Virus record (IMG/VR): IMGVR_UViG_3300024346_000405
Span: 1-27,609 of that record
Direction: 5' to 3' (one strand)
Source: a virus
Length of the DNA stretch: 27,609 nucleotides
Part shown: positions 21,194-27,609 of the stretch, in pieces
Numbering within the stretch: position 1 is the stretch's first letter
Layout: every line of letters starts with the position of its first letter
Position numbers and translations under genes: made by a program
Notes under the pieces: generated by a model
The model's input: only the letters and a program-made list of their open reading frames with translations
Database searches by the model: none
Told to the model about the DNA's origin: nothing

Positions 21194-22123
21194 ATGGATG
21201 AAGTAAAAATCAACACATCTAAAACCCTTACACTAACCCTGCCAAGTGACCCAACCTCAAATCTGGTATCGGTGTCGCTCTATCATGAATTCGGTGATCT
21301 AGTCTCAGGTCCAACCAGTGCCTCTAGGACAGCCACAGGGGTTTATACAATCACATTTGGTCAGCAAGCATCTGGTATCTATATTTTAAATTCTGGGGGG
21401 AAGTACAGGGCTGATTTCACATACACAGTTTCGGGGACTCAATACACTCAATCTCAAATTATCAATGTCTATACGCCATACATTTCGTATGATGAGTTCT
21501 TCGAGGAGCACCCTGAGCTTGAGGAATCTTTTGGTCAAAATTTTGACAAAAATGAAAGACAAGTCAGGAATATTATAAATACCTTTATTGGTCAAACTTT
21601 TGACCCATATTATGACAAAACGATTCTTCTGGAAGGCAGGAATTCAAAGACGCTGCATCTACCTCTTCCAATATTTAATTTGAAATTGGTAGTCAAGGAT
21701 ATTGGTCTTGATGAAGAAACTATCATTCATGACTCAACAAGTGCTCAGCTCAATAATCTTGAAAAGGTCAAGAATCAGCCTTTCAATTTTAATTCTTCTT
21801 ATAATATAAAATGGAGAGCAAGCATTATAGACAGTCTAAATGCCTTTCTTTTTACAAATGTGTTTAGCGCAAATACTACATACAGCGTCAAGGCGGATTA
21901 TGGTTGGCAGTATGTTCCTGAGAATGCTAAACAAGCGGCTTCTCTTCTTTTAGCTGATATGCTCAATGATGATTCTATGTATAGAAGGCATGGTTTCTAT
22001 GCCGTTGATTTGGATATTGTTAAATTACAGTCAAAGCAATCGTTCTACGAGTCCACAGGAAACATTGATGCAGACACATTGCTCATGGACTATACGCTAT
22101 TTGTTATGGATTATATAGGATAA
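21194..22123 (+). CDS. Head-tail connector protein with N-terminal beta domain
   Basis: The 309-residue protein has two parts. Residues 1-95 read as an Ig-like beta-sandwich (INTSKTLTLTLPSDPTSNLV, YHEFGDLVSG, ADFTYTVSGTQYTQSQIINV). Residues 97-309 resemble phage adaptor proteins: YISYDEFFEEHPELEESFG, then NFDKNERQVRNIINTFIGQTF, a beta strand pair, and a helical C-terminus with AKQAASLLLADMLNDDSMY and DADTLLMDYTLFVMDY. In the HK97 or SPP1 scheme this is the first protein docking under the portal (gp6/gp15 type). The start has no Shine-Dalgarno; a -10 hexamer lies 9 nt upstream. The stop overlaps the next start (TAATG). The fused beta domain is unusual. Confidence 0.72.
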   Translation: MDEVKINTSKTLTLTLPSDPTSNLVSVSLYHEFGDLVSGPTSASRTATGVYTITFGQQASGIYILNSGGKYRADFTYTVSGTQYTQSQIINVYTPYISYDEFFEEHPELEESFGQNFDKNERQVRNIINTFIGQTFDPYYDKTILLEGRNSKTLHLPLPIFNLKLVVKDIGLDEETIIHDSTSAQLNNLEKVKNQPFNFNSSYNIKWRASIIDSLNAFLFTNVFSANTTYSVKADYGWQYVPENAKQAASLLLADMLNDDSMYRRHGFYAVDLDIVKLQSKQSFYESTGNIDADTLLMDYTLFVMDYIG

Positions 22124-22512
22124 TGGCTGGTGCTGGATTTTTAAGATATCCTCACACCGTTGAGATTCACGAAAAAACAACAAGCGTGAACCCCGCTGGT
22201 CAGCAGTATTATACCTTTTCTCTAAACCAGAAAATTCCTGCAATCGTCAACTCTCCTGAAGACCAGTACTCTGCTGGAGCAAAGATAAGGATGGCTCCAT
22301 ATCAAGACTTCATCCCTGTTATTCAGATGATTGTCCCTGGCTCTTATTCCTCAACTGTTATCACATCATCAAGAGTTCTCAATATCAAAGACAGGTATGG
22401 GAATGTCTTGGAGACTGGCCCTTATGAAATTATTACAATTCAGGCAAAATATGGATGGAATGGTAAAAAGCACCATCTTCTTGTATCTCTAAGATCTGTG
22501 GTGGAACAGTAA
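22123..22512 (+). CDS. Head-closure protein (head-tail joining)
   Basis: The 129-residue beta-rich protein has RYPHTVEIHEKTTSVNPAG near the N-terminus, a central YSAGAKIRMAPYQD, and a C-terminal pattern RVLNIKDRYGNVLETGPYEI, then KYGWNGKKHHLLVSL. This matches the small beta-barrel head-closure proteins (SPP1 gp16 type) in size and in the ending 'Y.V..v...W.GKkhHLlv'. It follows the connector gene with a TAATG overlap and a short AGGA upstream. Neighbours on both sides are the expected neck proteins, which adds confidence. Confidence 0.72.
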   Translation: MAGAGFLRYPHTVEIHEKTTSVNPAGQQYYTFSLNQKIPAIVNSPEDQYSAGAKIRMAPYQDFIPVIQMIVPGSYSSTVITSSRVLNIKDRYGNVLETGPYEIITIQAKYGWNGKKHHLLVSLRSVVEQ

Positions 22513-22853
22513 TGATTAGATTTCAAGCCAAAAGTAATCTGGATGAAGTTCTTGATTATATTTACTCAATGCCAAATCAGATAGAAATGCTAGTAAGTCA
22601 GACGATGGCTGATTCCGTAAATGATTTACAAATTGAATTACCTGCCAGATTTGGTAATGCTGCTAATGATGCAGTGGTTACTCTTGGGTATGATGGCGGA
22701 GATATAAGTATATCTGTTGATGAGATAAACCCATATCATCTACTTAATGCAACAGGAGAAACTTATGATGATGTTGTTTTATATATTGAAGAATTTATAT
22801 CAAATAAGTTAGCGGAAAATTTTAGAAATGCAGGTTATGATTATGGCAATTAG
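22512..22853 (+). CDS. Neck or tail-completion protein (HK97 gp10-like)
   Basis: The 113-residue protein has an N-terminal helical part (SNLDEVLDYIYSMPNQIEML), LQIELPARFGN, a short beta stretch with ISISVDEINPYHL, and a helical C-terminus with YIEEFISNKLAENFRNAG. Size, acidic helical character and position third in the connector cluster fit the neck proteins that join head and tail. It is divergent, so the assignment leans on gene order. The start overlaps the previous stop (TAATG) and the stop lies within the next gene. Confidence 0.6.
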   Translation: MIRFQAKSNLDEVLDYIYSMPNQIEMLVSQTMADSVNDLQIELPARFGNAANDAVVTLGYDGGDISISVDEINPYHLLNATGETYDDVVLYIEEFISNKLAENFRNAGYDYGN

Positions 22854-23259
22854 TGTTTATGATATAAACTCCCATTTAAAGAGTGATGCAACTATCCTTT
22901 CCGTTGCGGGTAAGGAAATGAGCTTCTTTCCGGTTGTGGCTACTGATGGTGAGTCTGCTCCGTATGTCGTCTACTACTACAACCCAATGGTTTCCAATGT
23001 GGAGACATACTGGGAGAGATACGATTATATAAAATATTCAATTTTTGACACAGATGTTGACAGGTTATTCCGTCTTTCAGATAGGTTCATAAATCTTCTA
23101 AGCATCGGGGATCAGGTCGCTCAGGCAAATGGTATCGAAAGTGATACGGTCAGAATCCTGTCATCTAAACAAACTGGGTCAAGTCTAAATGCCCCATTAG
23201 AAATAAATGGTTTATATAGAATGAATTTAGACTTCAGAATATGCCTTGTGGTAAAATAA
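22843..23259 (+). CDS. Tail terminator protein
   Basis: The 138-residue protein starts MAISVYDINSHLKSDATIL and contains FPVVATDGESAPYVVYYYNP, YIKYSIFDTDVDRLFRLSDR and GIESDTVRILSSKQTGSS, ending in a beta strand with MNLDFRICLVV. That layout (helix, 'APYVVY', beta, helix, beta) is the pattern of tail terminator proteins that cap the tail tube (gpU/gp17 type). ATG 22843 is chosen over upstream in-frame ATGs at 22828 and 22837 for its better spacing to AGGT (22831-22834). It overlaps the preceding gene by 11 nt. The connector set ends here, followed by a promoter-like element. Confidence 0.7.
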   Translation: MAISVYDINSHLKSDATILSVAGKEMSFFPVVATDGESAPYVVYYYNPMVSNVETYWERYDYIKYSIFDTDVDRLFRLSDRFINLLSIGDQVAQANGIESDTVRILSSKQTGSSLNAPLEINGLYRMNLDFRICLVVK

Positions 23260-23274
23260 GTATGGTAGTATAAT
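23246..23274 (+). promoter_or_regulatory. Putative promoter for a leaderless gene at 23280
   Basis: TTGTGG (23246-23251), 17 nt, then TATAAT (23269-23274). The intervening AAGTATGGTA (23258-23267) is identical to 7191-7200. ATG 23280 begins 5 nt after the hexamer and has no Shine-Dalgarno. This is the best-formed promoter of the set, with both hexamers at ideal spacing. Confidence 0.68.
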
Positions 23275-23279
23275 AATAT

Positions 23280-23474
23280 ATGAAATATACTACTATTACA
23301 TATGTCGGTAAATTACCGGGGTATGTTGTCAAAATAGGAAACAAAGTCTATGATTTTGAGTGGAATAAAGGTCTTGGAATCGGAAGAAGAAAAGATGAAA
23401 TCAGTCAAGAACATACAAAAAAGATCGCTAAATGGCGTGATAAAAAGGGCAAAAGAATTTTTGTTCTTGAATAA
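23280..23474 (+). CDS. Small basic protein between tail terminator and tail tube
   Basis: The 64-residue protein is basic with a beta-like N-terminus (MKYTTITYVGKLPGYVVKIG, then KVYDFEWNKGLGIG) and a helical Lys-rich C-terminus (HTKKIAKWRDKKGKR). I do not recognise it. Size and charge would suit a nucleic acid-binding or capsid-interior protein. The gene has its own promoter-like element and the start lies at the expected transcription start. The next gene starts after an 18-nt gap with a strong ribosome binding site, so both are likely on one mRNA. Confidence 0.68.
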   Translation: MKYTTITYVGKLPGYVVKIGNKVYDFEWNKGLGIGRRKDEISQEHTKKIAKWRDKKGKRIFVLE

Positions 23475-23492
23475 TTTTAGGAGGAACTAAAA

Positions 23493-24074
23493 ATGGCAGT
23501 TAATGTCTCAAACATCGTGGTCGGAGAGGCCACACTTAAGCTTGGCGATTCCGCCAATGCTACCTCGATTGCAAACATGGATGCTTTCTCGGACCTCGGC
23601 GCTACACAAAATGGCGTTGAGATTTCGTGGGAGCCAGACATGGTTGATATCGAAATTGATCAGTACGGTGATGCTGCAAGAATCGTTCAGTCGAAAGTTA
23701 AGGTTATGGTTAAGACCACCTTGGCAGAAGCAACATTGAATAACCTTGCACTCGCATGGAACTATGACCAGAACACTGGTGGAGCTGATATCGCAAACAA
23801 TGCTGACGGTGCGAACACCCAAACTTTCAAGTTTGGCGCACAGACCGTATTCCCATACGAGAAGGCACTTGTTATTACCGGTACAGCACCAAACTCTGCT
23901 GCTGGCGGAGTTAAGACCAGAAAATTCTACACAAAGAGAGCAATCTCAATGGATGCATCGAATGTAACCATGAAGAGAGCAGAGGCATCCGTCTTTGCTG
24001 TCGGTTTCAGAATTCTTCCAAAGGTTGAAGACTCTGGTTATGAGTACGGCAAGATCATCGATCAAACCGCTTAA
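23493..24074 (+). CDS. Major tail protein (tail tube)
   Basis: The 193-residue protein forms the stacked hexameric tube. It opens AVNVSNIVVGEATLKLGD, then DLGATQNGVEISWEPDMVDI and DQYGDAARIVQSKVKVMVKT, a standard layout for tail tube proteins ('G.t..Gv..s.e.e...i..D.....i.......v...l'). A central FKFGAQTVFPYEKALVI and final AVGFRILPKVED follow. AGGAGGAA (23479-23486) gives a strong ribosome binding site. Codon use looks more GC-ending than in neighbouring genes, as expected for a highly made virion protein. A terminator hairpin follows the stop. Confidence 0.82.
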   Translation: MAVNVSNIVVGEATLKLGDSANATSIANMDAFSDLGATQNGVEISWEPDMVDIEIDQYGDAARIVQSKVKVMVKTTLAEATLNNLALAWNYDQNTGGADIANNADGANTQTFKFGAQTVFPYEKALVITGTAPNSAAGGVKTRKFYTKRAISMDASNVTMKRAEASVFAVGFRILPKVEDSGYEYGKIIDQTA

Positions 24075-24105
24075 TCAATAAATAAAACTTAATTATCTTG
24101 TGAAG

Positions 24106-24146
24106 TCCCTAGGGTCAGTATGCTATACTGAAACTCTAGGGATTTT
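24106..24146 (+). terminator. Nested hairpin terminator after the tail tube gene
   Basis: TCCCTAG (24106-24112) pairs perfectly with CTAGGGA (24136-24142), and an inner CAGTAT (24116-24121) pairs with ATACTG (24125-24130). TTTT (24143-24146) follows directly. An alternative, shorter hairpin GGGAT-TTTGCT-ATCCC (24139-24154) would compete with the outer stem, which is an attenuator-like possibility. Confidence 0.7.
24119..24129 (+). promoter_or_regulatory. Putative extended -10 embedded in the terminator hairpin
   Basis: TATGCTATACT contains TG, one base and TATACT (24124-24129), the same extended -10 form as the leaderless promoters. Its sequence also forms the inner arms of the terminator stem, so hairpin formation and promoter activity may be linked or the similarity accidental. 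Transcription would start near 24136, with a leader containing AAGGAG (24164-24169) before GTG 24175. Confidence 0.35.
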
Positions 24147-24174
24147 GCTATCCCCATAACACTAAGGAGAAAAA

Positions 24175-24480
24175 GTGGCTACAGACAAAAACAAAGACCT
24201 ATTTTTAGGCACAGAAATCATCTTCGCTGATGGTAAGAAGAGAACAATTAGACCTTTGACAATTCGTAACTTGAGAAAGTTTATGAAGATTGTTAAAGAC
24301 CTGAAGACAGAGGACAACCTTAATGATGACGATATCGATGTTATGGTTGAGGCTGCAGCAGTAGCACTACTCGCAGTTGATCCTGAACTTTCAGAAGATA
24401 GAGAGGCACTTGAAGATGCTCTCGACCTTCGTTGCTTTGGCGAACTTATGTCTGCCGCAATGGGTTCAGACCCTTCCTAA
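24175..24480 (+). CDS. Tail assembly chaperone, short product (gpG-like)
   Basis: The 101-residue protein starts at GTG 24175 behind AAGGAG (24164-24169). It opens with beta strands (FLGTEIIFADGKKRTIRPLT), then helices with RNLRKFMKIVKDLKT, VMVEAAAVALLAVDPELS and EALEDALDLRCFGELM. Phage tail assembly chaperones of this type bind the tape measure protein and guide tail tube polymerisation. They are usually expressed with a C-terminally extended form by programmed frameshifting. A second open frame begins in the -1 register before this stop and continues to 24794. Position between tail tube and tape measure is the standard place. Confidence 0.8.
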   Translation: MATDKNKDLFLGTEIIFADGKKRTIRPLTIRNLRKFMKIVKDLKTEDNLNDDDIDVMVEAAAVALLAVDPELSEDREALEDALDLRCFGELMSAAMGSDPS

Positions 24481-24794
24481 CAGATGAGGGCGGGAGTGGT
24501 GAGCCTCTTTCTTGGGAGGACATCCCGCTACTCAAATACGAATGCGAAATATTCGTAAAAACTGGGGCTTGGAAAAGCATAGAAGATCTTGAATATAATC
24601 TCACCTTAGACGAGATGTTTCTTCTTTACAGAGCTTGTGCCAATGACACAAACACAACAATGAAAGTAATGGCCGCATCGCAAGGTGCAGATGTTGATTT
24701 TGATGATGACTGGTATGATCCAGAACCAGCAAGACCGGCTGATGCTAAAGAAATTAGTTCTATTCCATTTGGTCTTGGATATTCTATTGAATAA
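24414..24794 (+). CDS. Tail assembly chaperone extension reached by -1 frameshift (gpT-like)
   Basis: The -1 frame is open from 24414, after a stop at 24411, to 24794. The extension beyond 24480 contains EPLSWEDIPLLKYECEIFV, NLTLDEMFLLYRACANDTN and an acidic DVDFDDDWYDPEPARP, typical of the second domain of tail chaperones. No independent start codon with a ribosome binding site is available in this frame, so it is probably made as a 206-residue fusion from GTG 24175. No canonical slippery heptamer is present. Candidate slip sites are GGGTTCA (24462-24468) and CCCTTCC (24471-24477), just before the zero-frame stop. The frameshift itself is inferred. Confidence 0.72.
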   Translation, partial: RCSRPSLLWRTYVCRNGFRPFLTDEGGSGEPLSWEDIPLLKYECEIFVKTGAWKSIEDLEYNLTLDEMFLLYRACANDTNTTMKVMAASQGADVDFDDDWYDPEPARPADAKEISSIPFGLGYSIE

Positions 24795-24826
24795 TTCGCT
24801 TTATCATAAAGGCGTATGTAATAATG

Positions 24827-24832
24827 TATAAG
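24827..24832 (+). promoter_or_regulatory. Putative -10 element for the tape measure gene
   Basis: TATAAG (24827-24832), preceded by TG, lies 8 nt before ATG 24841. TATG at 24815-24818 recalls the other promoter-like elements but is farther away (12 nt from the hexamer). AAGAGA (24830-24835) could act as a weak ribosome binding site instead, so the leaderless reading is less certain here than at 7212 or 23280. Confidence 0.4.
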
Positions 24833-24840
24833 AGATAATT

Positions 24841-27609
24841 ATGACAAGTATAGGCAGAGTTCAAATTGATACTATTATTGACAACAGCCTAAAAGCGGCT
24901 ATTGAGTCAATGGGTGACTCTGTTCAATACATTCTAAGAATTACAAATGATTTAAATAGAACATCAATGTCCACAAAAAGTGGAGTTGATTCCTTAAATA
25001 AGGCTTTGTCAAGTGGTACCAGTTCCTCATCTGCATATGCAAGAGCAACTTCAAACCTTTCAAAGAACCAGCAAGTTCTTGCCAACCACTTTAAGCATGT
25101 CTCAGCCACCGTTGAAAGACTGCAAAGAGATATAAATAGCTTTACTGCTATATCAACGGCAAGCGCGGCTGCTACAAGACAACAAGTTGCAGCATCCCAA
25201 TCTCTAGTAAATTCTCTTAATAGCCAACTTGCTATGCAGAAGGAGTTGCAAAAGTATTCTCTTGCACAAAGCTATAAGAATCAAGCGGCTTCTTTAACAG
25301 ATCTTTCCAACAAGTACAGCATGTCCGGAACGAGATTATCTCTTTCAGTATCCGCTCCAATAATCGCATTTGCAAGATCTGCATTTAGCACATTCAAGAG
25401 ATTGGAAGTTCAAACAGTTCGTACAACAAAACTTATTGGAGACTCTTACAAGACCATAGATGAAGTTGTCAGGACTACTGGGGCATCATTGGCAAAAGAT
25501 GGCAAGAGTTATTCAATGGTTATTGATGGTCAAGTGCAGCAATTGTATACCGTTAATGGAGCAATGGAGAAACTTACCAAAACTCTTGACGATATAAGTT
25601 TCAAATACGGTATTTCTAGGGAACTCGTACAAGGTCTTGTAGGCGATTATGCTGAATTAGGAATTAGCTCAATAGGTGCTCTTGCGAGCCTGGTTGATTT
25701 AACTGCAGCAACTGAGAAGTTGGGTAATGTTGATATTGGAGAATCACAAGCATTCATTCAATCAATTTATCAAACAGTGATGAGGGTGAATAGAGACTTG
25801 GGCAAAGATGTTACTGCAGATGAAGCGTTGAAGGAAGTAACTGCTCAATTAGCAATGTTTAACCAACTTGAAAACAAAACATCTTTGTCTCTAAATAACT
25901 TGGCAAAAGGCTTCCCTGAATTGACAGCATCGGCAACCTCTTTTGGCCTTTCAATGGGTGAAGCTGCTTCATTGATGGTTCCAATGGTTGCTGCTGGTTT
26001 CCAAGTTGGAGCATCTGCCAACTCGGTTAAAGTATCTCTACAAAGACTTGTTGACTTAACAAAAGAAAACAGTCAATTAATTGATGGTTTTAGACAGAAT
26101 AATAAAGATTTTACAATCGAAGCAGGTGTCGGTATTGAAACAATTCAAAAACTTGCAGACTCTTATAACTACCTTAAAGAATCGAAGGGTGAGCAGGGAA
26201 CCATGGAAATGTTCTCAAATCTTTTTGGAGTGCGTCAGGGTCCAAGAATGGAAGTCGCAATTCAGAACCTTGCTCAGTTCCAAGATGCTCTTGATAGACA
26301 AGGTTCTATAGAAAGAGAAATTGCTGATAAATTTTCAGAGTATATAAGAAAGAATACCGCTGGTCTTGGAGACGAATATAGTAAATTCCAAGTTAAGAAG
26401 TTTGAAGACTTATCAGCGGCCGTTGAGTTGGCATCAAGTAAGGATGAAAAAGTTGCTGCTGCGTTTACTGCGGGCAGATCGGAATTTGCTAACTATCTTA
26501 GAGAACAAGCACAGGCGGGGGCAGATGTTGTAGCTCAAATATCAACAGAATCAGGTCGTGCATTGATTGTTGCCGCTCAGGGAGGTACTGAAGGTTCTGA
26601 GGCTCAAAGAAAATTTTTGCAAGAAGTTGCGGCCTCTCTTGAAACTGCAGAGACACGGTATAACAGAGCAAGAGAAATTATTAAAGGAATCGGAAGACAA
26701 ATTGTTCCAATTGTTAGTGAAGTATTAAAAGCGCTAGTCCCTATTCTTGACTTTATATCAAATATTCTTAAAAAAATTGGACCAGTTGGAAAGATGATTT
26801 TTGCAATTGGGTTGGCACTATTTGCTGCCATTGGTCCGGTAATGAAAATTATGGGTGCGGTATTTCAACTGAGATCTGCATTTGCTTCAATTCGTGGAAT
26901 GAATGCATTTGGTAAATTAAAAACACAGGCAATTGAAGTTTCAGAATCCATGATTCGTTCCAATGCCGCATTATTCAAAATGCGTGGAGGTTTAGCTCAG
27001 ATTGGTAATAAATTCTTTTTGAAAGCTACTCTAAAAGAATTCCAGCAACTTGAAAAAGCAATGGCTTTGTCTACTGGTGGATTCTTCCAGAAGAGAACGG
27101 CAGATAAGATATTCAAATCACTTGGTGTTGATAAACGACAAGCAAACTTTGAAGGTCTTATGCCAGGTTATAAAGAATCCGTTAAGGCTGGGTTTGCTAG
27201 TGCAGGAGATTTATCAGTTTCTGAAGGTTATAGGAAAGAGACATATGACGCAGACGGAAATATTATTGCTAATATAAAAACAGAAGCAGCAGCCATTGGA
27301 ACAGGAATTGCTGAAGCATTCCTTGAAATATTAAGAATAAATGGGTTTGATACAAACCAGACAAAAGGTAATCAACCACCTCAAACTCCACCACCGACAA
27401 TTCACGGACCACCATCACCACCCGGAATGCCAAACAGTGGCTATCCCGGTCCCGGAGGAACAGGTCCCGGAGGAACAGGTCCCGGAGGTTCTGGAACCAA
27501 ACCTTCTAAGAGAGTATCTGCTAAACAAAATTATCAACAAATAATTGATGACATTCTTGACCAAGTAGATCAGGGTGTAAGTGCTGATCTTGACATGATT
27601 GCTTGGACT
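24841..27609 (+). CDS. Tail tape measure protein, partial (runs past the window end)
   Basis: The tape measure protein sets tail length. 923 codons are open to the window edge without a stop. The N-terminal part is helical and Gln/Ser/Ala-rich (LVNSLNSQLAMQKELQKYS, QAASLTDLSNKYSMSG). A conserved-looking region around 170-430 has TRLSLSVSAPIIAFARSAF, GISRELVQGLVGDYAELGIS and SATSFGLSMGEAASLMVPMV, the pattern of the TIGR01760-type tape measure core (recollection). A hydrophobic region near 640-670 (MIFAIGLALFAAIGPVMKIM) may cross the host membrane during DNA entry. Residues about 845-885 are a Pro/Gly linker with GPGGT repeats. ATG 24841 is preceded by a weak AAGAGA and a -10-like hexamer. The gene is complete at the start only. 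Confidence 0.88.
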   Translation, partial: MTSIGRVQIDTIIDNSLKAAIESMGDSVQYILRITNDLNRTSMSTKSGVDSLNKALSSGTSSSSAYARATSNLSKNQQVLANHFKHVSATVERLQRDINSFTAISTASAAATRQQVAASQSLVNSLNSQLAMQKELQKYSLAQSYKNQAASLTDLSNKYSMSGTRLSLSVSAPIIAFARSAFSTFKRLEVQTVRTTKLIGDSYKTIDEVVRTTGASLAKDGKSYSMVIDGQVQQLYTVNGAMEKLTKTLDDISFKYGISRELVQGLVGDYAELGISSIGALASLVDLTAATEKLGNVDIGESQAFIQSIYQTVMRVNRDLGKDVTADEALKEVTAQLAMFNQLENKTSLSLNNLAKGFPELTASATSFGLSMGEAASLMVPMVAAGFQVGASANSVKVSLQRLVDLTKENSQLIDGFRQNNKDFTIEAGVGIETIQKLADSYNYLKESKGEQGTMEMFSNLFGVRQGPRMEVAIQNLAQFQDALDRQGSIEREIADKFSEYIRKNTAGLGDEYSKFQVKKFEDLSAAVELASSKDEKVAAAFTAGRSEFANYLREQAQAGADVVAQISTESGRALIVAAQGGTEGSEAQRKFLQEVAASLETAETRYNRAREIIKGIGRQIVPIVSEVLKALVPILDFISNILKKIGPVGKMIFAIGLALFAAIGPVMKIMGAVFQLRSAFASIRGMNAFGKLKTQAIEVSESMIRSNAALFKMRGGLAQIGNKFFLKATLKEFQQLEKAMALSTGGFFQKRTADKIFKSLGVDKRQANFEGLMPGYKESVKAGFASAGDLSVSEGYRKETYDADGNIIANIKTEAAAIGTGIAEAFLEILRINGFDTNQTKGNQPPQTPPPTIHGPPSPPGMPNSGYPGPGGTGPGGTGPGGSGTKPSKRVSAKQNYQQIIDDILDQVDQGVSADLDMIAWT
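27451..27489 (+). repeat. Tandem 15-bp repeat in the tape measure linker
   Basis: The unit CCCGGAGGAACAGGT occurs exactly at 27451-27465 and 27466-27480, followed by a partial third copy (CCCGGAGGT). It encodes PGGTG units inside a Pro/Gly-rich linker. Perfect copies suggest recent slippage duplication. Confidence 0.8.

Noticed and set aside
1-27609. tRNA genes or CRISPR arrays
   Set aside because: No cloverleaf-like segment or regularly spaced direct repeat was found in the gaps between genes, which are all shorter than about 100 nt.

Overview
The window is a 27.6-kb contiguous stretch of a tailed double-stranded DNA phage genome. All supported genes lie on the + strand, tightly packed, with many TAATG or ATGA stop-start overlaps. 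A tail terminator, tail tube, frameshifted tail chaperone and long tape measure occur in sequence with no sheath gene between them, which points to a siphovirus-like virion. The host is most likely an aquatic actinobacterium (inference). The evidence is a secreted protein with a long Thr-rich linker and several genes whose start codon sits directly behind a -10 hexamer with no Shine-Dalgarno, meaning leaderless translation, which is common in Actinobacteria. No integrase, repressor, terminase, tRNA or CRISPR array is present. The terminase probably lies upstream and the distal tail genes downstream of the window. || Layout. (1) 72-2138 encodes a B12-dependent class II ribonucleotide reductase. 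(2) 2191-7126 is the head module: a small acidic protein, portal, a small beta protein, a prohead protease fused to a scaffold with two strong internal ribosome binding sites, and the major capsid protein, closed by a GC-rich terminator. (3) 7212-8609 holds four small, probably virion-associated proteins. (4) 8634-10322 is a signal-peptide-bearing secreted protein with a Thr-rich linker and acidic repeats. (5) 10322-11599 is a lysis cassette of three small membrane proteins and an M15-type endolysin, followed by a 9-Cys microprotein. (6) 11602-16578 encodes fibre and adhesin proteins, ending in a Gly-rich adhesin with a 170-residue His-rich insert. (7) 16580-21152 is an AT-rich accessory cassette: an Fe(II)/2-oxoglutarate oxygenase, a flavin-dependent (tryptophan-type) halogenase, three proteins I cannot assign and a membrane protein. 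(8) 21194-23259 is the connector module. (9) 23280-27609 is a small basic protein, tail tube, terminator/promoter element, tail chaperone with a -1 frameshift, and a tape measure protein cut by the window edge. || How it fits together. The reductase supplies dNTPs. Portal, protease-scaffold and capsid build the procapsid. The connector, tube, chaperone and tape measure genes make the neck and tail. The lysis cassette releases progeny and the fibre block determines adsorption. The oxygenase/halogenase cassette sits directly behind the adhesins and could modify a virion protein, a host surface component or a small metabolite; the sequence cannot say which. About 14 kb of fibre, lysis and accessory genes separate the capsid gene from the head-tail connectors, an unusual order for a siphovirus. 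Terminators after the capsid and tail-tube genes, plus recurring promoter-like elements (several containing AGTATGGTA or a close variant), suggest late expression is split into several transcription units.
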